Below, piece by piece: positions 18,740 through 28,346 of a stretch of 64,000 nt of DNA (position 1 is its first letter; each line of letters starts with the position of its first letter). The notes beneath the pieces are model-generated. The model was given only the letters and a program-made list of their open reading frames with translations. It was not told the DNA's origin and did not search any database. A program made the position numbers and the translations under genes. The stretch spans positions 310,001-374,000 of the forward strand of contig CALSQR010000001.1 of assembly GCA_943788505.1 (NCBI GenBank), in the 5' to 3' direction. Origin of the DNA: an uncultured bacterium (lineage in GTDB: Bacteria; Bacteroidota; Rhodothermia; Rhodothermales; UBA10348).

Positions 18740-20469
18740 CAGGGATCGATACGCATTACAGGGTATGTCGCTCCAGCATCGATCCATTTATCCAACATGG
18801 CCCAATTCAGCAAGCCGTCATCAGAACGGGGCTCAAGAAGGTAGAAGGCAAGTCTTGCAAGTGGCTGGTTACCAGAAACGAGTAGACTACCAGGCGACAA
18901 CACCAGATCTTTTTTGTCCCATGTACCAAACACGACGCGTTCGTTGATTTGCTGAAATGCTCGTTCAGCAACCGATGTAGAGTCTACAGTAAATGATGAC
19001 ACAGTCCTGTCCGTGGCAGACTTGATGGTCTCATAGTGTACTCCGTGAGCAGAAAGTGCCGCCCCTACAATTTCGGCTGCCTCTGCAGAAACGACCCATG
19101 CAGCAGGTATAGAAGATGTTTCTGTTGGTGAGAAAGCCCCGAACTCGGGCATTGATTGAAACCAGGTAGAATCAGTCCGATGCAGGATTGTGGAGCCACT
19201 AAACGGATTAACTCTCTCTTCTGCGGCACCCATACGAATGTCAGTTGCTTCTGAATTCATGACCGGCACGAAATGTAGACCTTGCACTAGGCCAGGGTTC
19301 GTTGCCTTGTCTGCCTGTAGTATGACCTCTTGCAGAGTACTGACGTTGCGAGAGGCATAGTTGACTATTTCTTCGACAAACTTGAGGGTTACCAAGATGC
19401 GGTCCTCAAACGTAGCATAGGCATAGGCCTCGCTGAGAATCGGAATACGGTTTCGGAGACCGATATAGTTGTTATTGAATCTGGGGCGATGATCAAAGGT
19501 GTACCAGCCAGCTTCTGCCCGCCGAAACGGCAAATTGCCGTAGTAATACGTATCCCATCCAGTGTCTTCCATGACATTCTGCCGAACTTGCGGAAGAAGT
19601 TCATTGCGAAGTAGCTCGTCAATGGAGGAATCTGTATTGGGATTTAATGCTGGAGAATAGGTCAACATGTACCCATGACGAGTGCCGTTCGTTGTGTGTA
19701 GATCTACAGAAACATGTGGGTCGTATTCGTTCATGAACCGAATCAACGAACGGGCCTCGGGACTTTTCATTTTCATGTGATCCCGATTGAGATCAAGCCC
19801 TTCTGCATTAGGTCTTTGGCCCATGCCTCCGAAGGGTCCGTTTTGTCGCGGCCTATTGTAAAGATTCACTAGCTCGTTTCCATCCGCATTATAAATTGGT
19901 GCCATAATCAAGACTAACGAGTCAGCCCATGAAGCATGCTCTCCGCTAGCGAGGGACCGTATAAGCATGAGGAGAGCCTCCTTGCCACACACCTCGCCAG
20001 CATGAATGTTACCCTGGACAAAGACGCGCAACTTTCCAGATTGCATTACAGACTCTGGACGTGCGTCAGCTATATCACCAAAAACTACAAGAGGTAGAGA
20101 TCTTCCCTCATTCGAGTACCCAAAAGACGTTTTATGGAGCATAGGATGCTGAGAGACAGCTACCTCAAGAAACGCGTTTGCCTCATCGTATCTGGTCGTC
20201 TCTTGGAACGATGTTCTTTCGGGAGTTGTCAGCAAAAAGGATAGGTCAGCCGTCTGAGCAAACAGAAACGACGGAAGAGCCAGCGTAGAAATGCACCAAG
20301 CCAGTAACAAAGGGATGGCCGTTCGAATCAATGCATCTAAATTGATTGTCTTTTGAAGCGAGATCTGAGCCATAGGATTGATAGGATTCAGAGGTTTCTC
20401 ATCGGAAGGTGTTTTTGCGCGCGAACAAAGCTCTTTTCCGTAATTCATAGTTAAATGTAGGGCTGCCAC
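18739..20469 (-). CDS. M14 family zinc carboxypeptidase, secreted (start may be nearer 20373)
   Basis: NIHAGEVCGKEALLML, MAPIYNADGNELV, GLDLNRDHMKMKSPEARSLI, VDLHTTNGTRHGY. Confidence 0.85.
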   Translation of the reverse strand: MAALHLTMNYGKELCSRAKTPSDEKPLNPINPMAQISLQKTINLDALIRTAIPLLLAWCISTLALPSFLFAQTADLSFLLTTPERTSFQETTRYDEANAFLEVAVSQHPMLHKTSFGYSNEGRSLPLVVFGDIADARPESVMQSGKLRVFVQGNIHAGEVCGKEALLMLIRSLASGEHASWADSLVLIMAPIYNADGNELVNLYNRPRQNGPFGGMGQRPNAEGLDLNRDHMKMKSPEARSLIRFMNEYDPHVSVDLHTTNGTRHGYMLTYSPALNPNTDSSIDELLRNELLPQVRQNVMEDTGWDTYYYGNLPFRRAEAGWYTFDHRPRFNNNYIGLRNRIPILSEAYAYATFEDRILVTLKFVEEIVNYASRNVSTLQEVILQADKATNPGLVQGLHFVPVMNSEATDIRMGAAEERVNPFSGSTILHRTDSTWFQSMPEFGAFSPTETSSIPAAWVVSAEAAEIVGAALSAHGVHYETIKSATDRTVSSFTVDSTSVAERAFQQINERVVFGTWDKKDLVLSPGSLLVSGNQPLARLAFYLLEPRSDDGLLNWAMLDKWIDAGATYPVMRIDP

Positions 20470-20632
20470 AAGACACTATTTTACGGAGTTTTTAATGCGA
20501 TAAGGGACTATTTCATAGGAATTCACTAGGATCAATGACAGAATTCGATCAGTAAACGTAATTTGTGGTTTGGATCAGCCTGTAACGCGGGCAGTACAAA
20601 TGCTCACACAGGGCTGAAATCGACATTATCCC

Positions 20633-21700
20633 ATGGCCTCTACTCCTACCGACGTCCAGCTTTCCATCATCCCGGAATCGAGGGTGTCTCTAATCGACGT
20701 GTCTGAGCGAGTCGAAAAAGAGAAAGCAGAATTTTTTCAGGAGTACCGAAAAAGTGCGTTTGCGTCGCATCATACAACGGCTGGATATTTCGAACAGAGC
20801 TTTGCCCGACGTTTGAAAGATGACCCCGAGACGCTAGAAGCATACGTGGGCTCGTTCAAAAAGCTATTTCCTCCAAATGCCGATTATCGTCACGATCAAA
20901 TGGAGTTTCGGGACGAGTTGTCAGATGAACAAAAGCTTGTCGAACCCAAAAATGCAGATTCGCACCTGACGTATATCGGTTCAGGTCTGGAAAATTGCGT
21001 CACATATCTCAATGAGAATCGCTCTCCTGTCTACTTCATAGACCTCGATGGTACAAATGGTGAAGAACGACGCAATCGTAAGACAACCATTATCGGATAC
21101 AATAGCGAAGCACTCGTAAAAGAACAGCTACTTCGTATTCCGATGAGCAATCACCCCATTGACTCGATTAACCTCTGGGACGAAAGGGTTGGCGTTCTGC
21201 AGCTACTTGAGGAGCGTATTAAAGAATTAGGACTAGAGAAAGGCCGCATTGACCTATCTCTTGCAGCAGATGAGCATAACACCGGGCTTACGGTGAATGA
21301 ATACGAAACGCTTTTAATGAGGCACGATCTTCCAGAAGTGCTTAAAAATCCTGTTCGTTTTATGGCGCAACGAGGTGTAAATATGCTTCGTGATCCGGGC
21401 GCCATCAAGGAAAAGGCGAAGGATTACATGAAGTATGACCTGGTCCATGTAGTCAACGAGTTTATTGACTCAATGGGACTAAGTGAGTCAATGGTCGAGC
21501 GCATCATAGACAAGTTTTTCCAAGTACCAGCTTCTCGTTTTCTACGTATGAAACGCAAGGTTAGCCTGATCGTCTCAGATGGCGGCACAGGAGAAGGCCG
21601 TATTGTTAACGGCACGTATCAGAGCCCCATACTTGTTCAGTGGCGCCGCAATCACGAACGTGTACGCAATATTAACGTCACGTTTACCCGTTTCGAGTAG
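20633..21700 (+). CDS. Uncharacterised protein; N-terminus with possible YjbQ/UPF0047-like motifs
   Basis: SHHTTAGYFEQSF, PPNADYRHDQMEFR, NADSHLTYIGSGLENCV, PVYFIDLDGTNGEERRNRKTTII. Confidence 0.55.
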   Translation: MASTPTDVQLSIIPESRVSLIDVSERVEKEKAEFFQEYRKSAFASHHTTAGYFEQSFARRLKDDPETLEAYVGSFKKLFPPNADYRHDQMEFRDELSDEQKLVEPKNADSHLTYIGSGLENCVTYLNENRSPVYFIDLDGTNGEERRNRKTTIIGYNSEALVKEQLLRIPMSNHPIDSINLWDERVGVLQLLEERIKELGLEKGRIDLSLAADEHNTGLTVNEYETLLMRHDLPEVLKNPVRFMAQRGVNMLRDPGAIKEKAKDYMKYDLVHVVNEFIDSMGLSESMVERIIDKFFQVPASRFLRMKRKVSLIVSDGGTGEGRIVNGTYQSPILVQWRRNHERVRNINVTFTRFE

Positions 21701-21778
21701 TACTGTCCTTTGAAAGGGCGGCTTTGGAAAGTCGTCGTGATTGACAGACCACCGCATCACCTTTCCCTGCACTACTGT

Positions 21779-22555
21779 TTAGATTAACGAGCGTGACTGA
21801 ACGCCATCAACAGTAATACACGCCCCTGAAACCCAGCTGGCGCGCTCCGAGGAAAGAAAAGTGACTACGTCGGCTACTTCCTCCGCTGTTCCAAACCGTC
21901 CGAGTGGAATATTCTCTGAAATGAAGGTGGCCATCCCTTCAGGATCGCTAATACACCTTTTATCCCACGACCCACCGGGAAAACGAATGGATCCTGGAGC
22001 TACTGAATTCACTCTAATGCCGTCTTTGCCCAACTCAATGGCCATAATCTTTGCGGCACTGATCAACGCGGATTTTGTCGTGTTATAGATAGAAAGGCCT
22101 GCACCACCTGCTTCACGTCCAAAAATAGAGGAAATGAAGACGATAGAGCCGCTACCGGACGCTTTCATACTAGGAATCACTTCCCGTGCCGAGCGGAGAT
22201 GTGCTTTAAGATTAAGTTCGAGAATGTCATCCCAATCCTGATCTGTTGAATCGGCAAATTGGCCGCGACGATTACCTCCTGCACTGGCCACCAGCACGTC
22301 CACACCACCAAACAATTCAGTTGCTTTATCTGCCAGCTGTTTTGCAGCCCCGAGATCAGTTATGTCTACCGTAAGTCCGTGAGCATCTGCTCCACTAGAC
22401 CTAAGCTCATTCACTGTCTCCATCAGAGCTTCCTCTCCCCGAGCACATACCAACAAACGGCACCCTTCGGCGGCAAGTGATTGAGCAATTGCTTTGCCGA
22501 TACCGCGACTACCACCGGTTACGATGGCTGATTTTCCTTTGAGTCCAAGTTGCAT
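21779..22555 (-). CDS. SDR family oxidoreductase
   Basis: KGKSAIVTGGSRGIGKAIAQSLA, ASAGGNRRGQ, SSIFGREAGGAGLSIYNTTKSAL; start chosen at MQLGLKG. Confidence 0.9.
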   Translation of the reverse strand: MQLGLKGKSAIVTGGSRGIGKAIAQSLAAEGCRLLVCARGEEALMETVNELRSSGADAHGLTVDITDLGAAKQLADKATELFGGVDVLVASAGGNRRGQFADSTDQDWDDILELNLKAHLRSAREVIPSMKASGSGSIVFISSIFGREAGGAGLSIYNTTKSALISAAKIMAIELGKDGIRVNSVAPGSIRFPGGSWDKRCISDPEGMATFISENIPLGRFGTAEEVADVVTFLSSERASWVSGACITVDGVQSRSLI

Positions 22556-22665
22556 GAGTGAACTTTCTTTTAGTGGGAACGAGTAGCTTATAAAATAGCG
22601 ATCTTTCAAACGCATTTTGCGTTGACCTTCTTCATTCCGGATGAATTCCTTACACCAAGGCTGAC

Positions 22666-23181
22666 ATGCTCTTCTCACACCTTCCTGACGAGTCTGACTG
22701 CTGGATTTACGCTAGCGACCGAGCTCTATCAGCAGAACAAATAGATCTTCTGACGTCACTCTTCAATAAATTTAGTCTTGACTGGTCATCCCATGGCCGC
22801 AAAGTACATGCGGGCTTCGATGTAGTCGACGCCCGGATAATGATCGTCTCTGCTCATATTGCCGGTGGAGATATAAGTGGTTGCGGAATTGACAAATCCC
22901 TTCATCTGCTGCAGGAAGTAGCCGAAAATCGCTCATTTTCATGGGTCAGTGCGCTACACATCGTTTATCGTTCTGATGAAGGCGAAATTGAAGTTGTTTC
23001 AAGAAAAGGGTTTAGAGAGTTGGCAGAAACAGGTCAGGTTCATTCCGAGACACCCGTAGTTGATCTATCAATCCGCCGCCTAGGAGAGTTAAGAGCACGA
23101 GGAATGGAAATACCGGCCTCTTCCTCTTGGCATGGCCAGGTATTTACTCTCAAGCCACAAGCGGAAACTGTTTCTGAATGA
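22666..23181 (+). CDS. Hypothetical protein
   Basis: 171-aa ORF; its stop overlaps the start of the K+ channel gene (ATGA). Confidence 0.6.
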   Translation: MLFSHLPDESDCWIYASDRALSAEQIDLLTSLFNKFSLDWSSHGRKVHAGFDVVDARIMIVSAHIAGGDISGCGIDKSLHLLQEVAENRSFSWVSALHIVYRSDEGEIEVVSRKGFRELAETGQVHSETPVVDLSIRRLGELRARGMEIPASSSWHGQVFTLKPQAETVSE

Positions 23182-24221
23182 GTACTCCCTATCCTTCAGT
23201 AAACTCTGGAAGTGCTGGCGGAATACTCGCTAGCAGGGAGTTGATTGGTGCAAATCTATTCCTGGCCGGCGTTTTGCTGGTAGGAACTGTAGGGTACTCA
23301 TTGATCGAAGGATGGTCATTGTCTGACAGTTTGTACATGACATTCATCACTTTGACAACTATTGGGTTTGCTGAAGTACATGAACTCTCCCCTGCGGGAC
23401 GACTGTTCACCATATTAGTCGGATTAACTGGGATAGGTAGTGTGGCATTTATCGCTACCCGAACTGCCCAACTTTTGCTCAATACAAGAGCGTTCAGGGT
23501 TCGTGCAATGATGAAATCAATCAACGCAATCAATGATCATTACATTTTAGCTGGCTTCGGACGCATTGGCGAAAGAATAGCACAAGACTTGATGCGCAAC
23601 GACATGTCGTTCGTCGTCATTGAGGCAGATGAAGCAAAAGCATCCGAGATCGAGCGCCAGGGTATGAAGTATCTCATTGGTAACGCTGAGGACGAGGATA
23701 CCTTGTCTGCCGTGGGAATAGAAAGGGCCAAGGGATTGATCCTCACACTGCCAGAGGACCGTGCCAATGTTTTCGCAACGCTGGTAGCCAGGGAAATGAA
23801 TCCCGATTTGTATATCCTAGTCCGCACAGATACGAATGCCAATCGGCGGAAATTAATTCGCTCTGGTGCCGATAAAGTTGTCGCTCCGTACGAAATCGGT
23901 GCAGACAGGATGGCCCAAGTATTATTACGCCCTTCTGTTGACCGCTTCATGGAGCGGGTCCTGCAAGCCGATGCCTTCAACTACACCATGGACGAGGTGC
24001 TTGTCTTGCCTGAGTCCTCCTTAGCGGGTAAAACGTTGCAGGCAGCAAACTTCAGGCAGCAGTTTGAGGCGATTGTTGTTGCTGTTATGGATGGTAAGAC
24101 TATGGGAATGTCGTTCAATCCTGGACCAACTGAGCTTATCAAGCCCAATGATACGTTGATCGTTATGGGCAGTGTTGATATGATTGCGAAACTCAAAAAG
24201 GAAGGATGTAGTCCCAATTGA
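23178..24221 (+). CDS. Potassium channel protein with ion-channel pore and TrkA-N/TrkA-C domains
   Basis: SLYMTFITLTTIGFAEVHELSPAGRLFTI pore helix, HYILAGFGRIGERIAQDLM, TrkA-C tail. Confidence 0.88.
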   Translation: MSTPYPSVNSGSAGGILASRELIGANLFLAGVLLVGTVGYSLIEGWSLSDSLYMTFITLTTIGFAEVHELSPAGRLFTILVGLTGIGSVAFIATRTAQLLLNTRAFRVRAMMKSINAINDHYILAGFGRIGERIAQDLMRNDMSFVVIEADEAKASEIERQGMKYLIGNAEDEDTLSAVGIERAKGLILTLPEDRANVFATLVAREMNPDLYILVRTDTNANRRKLIRSGADKVVAPYEIGADRMAQVLLRPSVDRFMERVLQADAFNYTMDEVLVLPESSLAGKTLQAANFRQQFEAIVVAVMDGKTMGMSFNPGPTELIKPNDTLIVMGSVDMIAKLKKEGCSPN

Positions 24222-24326
24222 GTCAATTTGACAGACCAATTTAGTTTTTAAGCCCTCAACACACGGAACGGAATGATAATTGACGTGGTAGCCAGTGTCA
24301 GTCATCACCCCACGATTATTCGGCCC

Positions 24327-25274
24327 ATGCGCACTCCTCGCTTTTTTCTACTGCCTCTCCTTGCGTTGTTTTTCGTCCTGCCAGCTCGCGCTCAATTTTA
24401 TCTGAATCAAGGTGAATTGGCAGAGATCATGCATGAGTGTACGCCTGAGCTAGAGCGTCTTCCCGCCGTTCACTACAGCTATAAAGTGCTCTATAACTCG
24501 CGTAACAACAACGTTTTAGCCAGAAACACTTTTTATAAGATTATCGGCGAGGAAGATGTTAGCACGGGGCGTAGTCGGTCCTTATTAGTTGGACTTTTAA
24601 ACAGGCAGTTGATGCATGAAGTCAGCATTGGGGATACGCTTGTAGTGCCGGACAAATGGGATTTGGACTTCTGCGCTTACTCGCCCTTTCCTCGGTTTTA
24701 TGCTGGTGGACTGAGTTTTGACAAGCTCTTCGTCATCGATAAGTCCATTCAAGCTTGGGCCGCGTACGAAAGTGGACGTTTAGCTCGCTGGGGTATCGTA
24801 AACACGGGTGATCCCCAACACCGTACGCCAAACGGACGATTCAATTTTAATTGGAAGACAGAGTATCGTGTCTCCTCACACAGCCCGCCAGGTGAACCAT
24901 GGGAGATGTACTGGGTCTTCAATTTCGTCGAGTCCAGAGGTATTCATATTCATCAATACCCGATGCCTAGTGGTGGCCCAATGAGCCACGGCTGCGTTCG
25001 ATTGGTCGATGAAGACGCCCAATGGATCTACAAATGGGCAGATTCGTGGACCATGGGCTCAACGGGATTTCGCTCGGGATACGGGACCGTAGCCAAGCCC
25101 GGCACAACACTCATCGTCATCGGAGACGACCCACCAGGCAATCCGTCAACGTTCGAAAAGAATGGACGGATGCCGGCACTAAACATGGTCCAACTGCCTG
25201 CGCACCCGTACGACATTCCGGCAGGAACGAATCAGCAGGAATACTTCGATCGCGTGCGCGGTACTCAGCCGTAA
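24327..25274 (+). CDS. L,D-transpeptidase (YkuD) family protein
   Basis: TPNGRFNFNWK, IHIHQYPMPSGGPMSHGCVRLVDEDAQWIY active site; signal peptide MRTPRFFLLPLLALFFVLPARAQ. Confidence 0.85.
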   Translation: MRTPRFFLLPLLALFFVLPARAQFYLNQGELAEIMHECTPELERLPAVHYSYKVLYNSRNNNVLARNTFYKIIGEEDVSTGRSRSLLVGLLNRQLMHEVSIGDTLVVPDKWDLDFCAYSPFPRFYAGGLSFDKLFVIDKSIQAWAAYESGRLARWGIVNTGDPQHRTPNGRFNFNWKTEYRVSSHSPPGEPWEMYWVFNFVESRGIHIHQYPMPSGGPMSHGCVRLVDEDAQWIYKWADSWTMGSTGFRSGYGTVAKPGTTLIVIGDDPPGNPSTFEKNGRMPALNMVQLPAHPYDIPAGTNQQEYFDRVRGTQP

Positions 25275-25300
25275 AGATCATTTCTACACTAATTAGGTGA

Positions 25301-26277
25301 TTAGGAAGCTTGGAGCAGCTGCTTTCTCAAACGCCGCAGGCCTTTTGAGATGAAAAGTGCTCTAATAGTCCCCACATAGTGTCGGACTACGGCATTATCT
25401 CCTTCTTTCGGCGGAAGACCAATGGCGTACGAGGGCGGAAAAAATGAAAAACCATGCTTGGCTGACAAGTGGCGATAGACCTCTTGCTCCACAAGCCAAC
25501 TTTGCATCATCTTCTTGAACTTCTCTGTACCTAAAAGCTCATTTGCGTAATTAATGTTCATGAGCGACTCTGGAAGACAACCAAATCCAGAATTGAAGCC
25601 CACAGTTCCCTCCGATACCTCACCTTCTTTCTTTGCCTTAATCGGTTCCTACCTCCTAACGTGCAGTTCCCTGTTCCACCGGCACGTCAACGCGGCGTCT
25701 TCTTTTTTATTTGCTAGCCAGTCTAGGACTTCTTTTGGCGACTTCAGCACGAGGACGTCGCTATCCATTAAGATCCGTTTACCGGACGTCTGAAATATCC
25801 ATGGGTTAAGGAGTTTCAGCGCTATTCCATTATTCGAAGCCAATCTGAGTAGGTTTTTCGCCCAAGGCACATCTTTGCTAGCTTGTTTCAATGCCTCATC
25901 TCGAGAAACAACTCTCACACCAGGAAGCACAGAGTTTACTTGGTCAATATGTTTTTTTCAAGACTCCCATCACCATATAGAAATACTGGAATTCGTTTGG
26001 GTAGCTGGATCATGAGCGAGTAGAGCGCCCATATGGCGAACTTTACTTCACTATCTTTCGTCAAGATGTGTACCGCAGTCTCACCAGTCTGATATTCAGG
26101 AATTAAAATAGGAGGTAGCTTCAGAGCCTCACGTAGATACTTTCTACCGATGACTCTCAACAAGATGCGATAGATAGAACTATACTTGAACCCGTGCTGA
26201 GACACGAATCTGTAATGTGCCCGACTTAGTTCATCGAGCAGCTTGAATCGAAGACGATCAAATTGTGATTCTTTCAT
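25301..26277 (-). pseudogene. Glycosyltransferase-like gene interrupted by a -1 frameshift at an A7 run (25952-25958) and an in-frame TAG (25649-25651)
   Basis: Three collinear ORF pieces: IPVFLYGDGSLEKN | KKHIDQVNSVLPGVRVVSRDEA...ILMDSDVLVLKSPKEVLDWL...HVRR* | EPIKAKKEGEVSEGTVGFNSGFGCLPESL. Confidence 0.7.
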
Positions 26278-26321
26278 TGCCTTATTTTACCGTAATCTTG
26301 ACGGGCCGAGAAATCTGACGA

Positions 26322-27440
26322 TCACTGAATCATGGAGAAGAGCCGGCCGAATCGTGGCAACATGGCGTCTTTGTCCCAGCTGAAATAGACGAGAATTGCT
26401 TTACCGACCACGTGATCCATGGGAACGAACCCCCAAAAGCGACTGTCCTCTGAGTTGTCCCGGTTGTCACCCATTGCGAAGTAGTAATTCTGTTCGAAGG
26501 TGTATTCGGATACGACTTGCCCATCTATCAGAAATCCTCCATCCGGAGTGCTAGCTGTCTGATGTCCCTCGTAGCGACTGATCACCGTTCTATAAATTTC
26601 CCAATTTTGGTCTGTTAGGGTGACGCTCTCCCCTTCCGATGGAATTGTTACCGGTCCGTAGTTATCTGGCGTCCAGCCTCTTCCTGGCGGATACATAGCT
26701 GCATCATATACAGAATTCGTTGGAGCTATCGCCGGCTCGACCCGATCAACCCATGGCCAGGAGGCGATGACACTAGCGGCATTTTCGGTGGTGATAAGCT
26801 GCACTTTAGACGGATCAGCACCTTGAATCACGTCAGAAATACCAAGCTCTTCAAGCGCAGATCTGTTTAACTGTACTCTGGGGTCTGTCTTGTGAATCAA
26901 CCAATACTGCTGCATTTCTTCTTGTAATGGGATAGACTCACCATCTACAATGACCTGCTTGTTCTGAACTTGAATCGACTCACCAGGTAACCCCATAATT
27001 CGCTTTATGTAGTGCATTCGGCGCTCAATTACATCTACCTCATCTGCTGGCCAGTTGAAGACGACGGCATCTCCGCGCTTGACGTCAGAAAAACCAGGCA
27101 AGCGTGTGTATGGAAAGGACAAGCCTTTCAGGTAAATCTGAGTAAAAGGCACGCCTATTGTCATGGGCGTTCTCGTACCATAATGCATCTTAGATACGAA
27201 GAGATAGTCTCCGACAAGGAGGCTCTTTTCCATGGAAGGGGTTGGAATCCGGAACAGATCAAAGAAAATCGTCCTTAGGATTACCATGACCACGATGGCG
27301 AATATCATGGCATCCAACCATTCGCGTACCTTCCCTTTCTGGGGCACAGCACGATCTTGAGACTGCTGTTGAGCCTTTTGTCGTTCTGCGCGGCGCTTGG
27401 TTCGCTCGCTTTTTCTGGATTCCTTTCGGCTTTTTGCCAC
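26322..27440 (-). CDS. lepB: Signal peptidase I
   Basis: FRIPTPSMEKSLLVGDYLFVSKMHYG, YIKRIMGLPGESIQV, FAMGDNRDNSEDSRFWGFVP. Confidence 0.93.
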   Translation of the reverse strand: MAKSRKESRKSERTKRRAERQKAQQQSQDRAVPQKGKVREWLDAMIFAIVVMVILRTIFFDLFRIPTPSMEKSLLVGDYLFVSKMHYGTRTPMTIGVPFTQIYLKGLSFPYTRLPGFSDVKRGDAVVFNWPADEVDVIERRMHYIKRIMGLPGESIQVQNKQVIVDGESIPLQEEMQQYWLIHKTDPRVQLNRSALEELGISDVIQGADPSKVQLITTENAASVIASWPWVDRVEPAIAPTNSVYDAAMYPPGRGWTPDNYGPVTIPSEGESVTLTDQNWEIYRTVISRYEGHQTASTPDGGFLIDGQVVSEYTFEQNYYFAMGDNRDNSEDSRFWGFVPMDHVVGKAILVYFSWDKDAMLPRFGRLFSMIQ

Positions 27441-27441
27441 G

Positions 27442-28341
27442 TTAACTGCCTTCTTCCTTATCGGATTGTTCTATGGGATCTGCCTCCGTTTCGGGAGCAA
27501 GGATAGGCGCAGGTCGTCCTGTGCTCAAATCCGGACGGTCAATACGCTGGTCGAAATAAGATGCTCCATCAAATCCCGTCAAATACCATGTCTGTTGATC
27601 TACGTTGTAATAGTAGTCGGTAAAAGGTCTACGGCGCGCTTTTGGAATGAGTTGCCCTAGAAACTGTTCTTTAATGACCGAAAGAGATGACCTAAATCTC
27701 ATATCCGCAGCCAACACGATACCTCGGTCCCAGGGACCGTTTACATCCAGGACGATCACATTGATAGAGTCGTTCAATGCGAACCAATATTCAAATTCGA
27801 TTACCTGCTCTCGCAATAAGGAATCTGGATATCCCATTTCAACTAGCGTCTTGGTTGGTGCACCAAACAAGTCTTGAAGCCGGGAGCGTATATCTCGGGT
27901 TCGTAAGGTGTCTAGCAGCGAACGCGAGTTACTACCTGTGAAAGCCCATCGTGTTGAGTCAAACAAGTCCTTATAAACGGGTGCTTCCAATCGGTTAATT
28001 GAAGTCCATGATTGGACCCTAAAAAGCTCCAGCGGGTCAGGAAGACTGGCAGCAAGCCGATCATGCTCTAGTTGCTGTAGCCAGGCACGAAGCGAATCAC
28101 TTTGGTTTGGAATCCTTTCGAAGTCACGATAGGCTATTCGCTGCCCGGCTCGCTTGGCATCTCTTTCTGCTAAATAGCTTGTCCTGGCTTGCATGTAGCG
28201 TCGCAAAAGCTCAGAGGAAGTGATTTCTTGAGCAGTAGCTGCTTGAATTGTTGCAAAACCAAAGGCTGCACTGAATACAACCACCAAAATGAGGAGCACC
28301 CAGCGACGCGTTCTTACCGTGTCTGTTCGGGGTCTCTTCAC
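27442..28341 (-). CDS. Secreted hypothetical protein between lepA and lepB
   Basis: N-terminal hydrophobic signal WVLLILVVVFSAAFGFATIQAATAQ; tightly packed between lepA and lepB. Confidence 0.65.
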   Translation of the reverse strand: MKRPRTDTVRTRRWVLLILVVVFSAAFGFATIQAATAQEITSSELLRRYMQARTSYLAERDAKRAGQRIAYRDFERIPNQSDSLRAWLQQLEHDRLAASLPDPLELFRVQSWTSINRLEAPVYKDLFDSTRWAFTGSNSRSLLDTLRTRDIRSRLQDLFGAPTKTLVEMGYPDSLLREQVIEFEYWFALNDSINVIVLDVNGPWDRGIVLAADMRFRSSLSVIKEQFLGQLIPKARRRPFTDYYYNVDQQTWYLTGFDGASYFDQRIDRPDLSTGRPAPILAPETEADPIEQSDKEEGS

Positions 28342-28346
28342 CGGTA

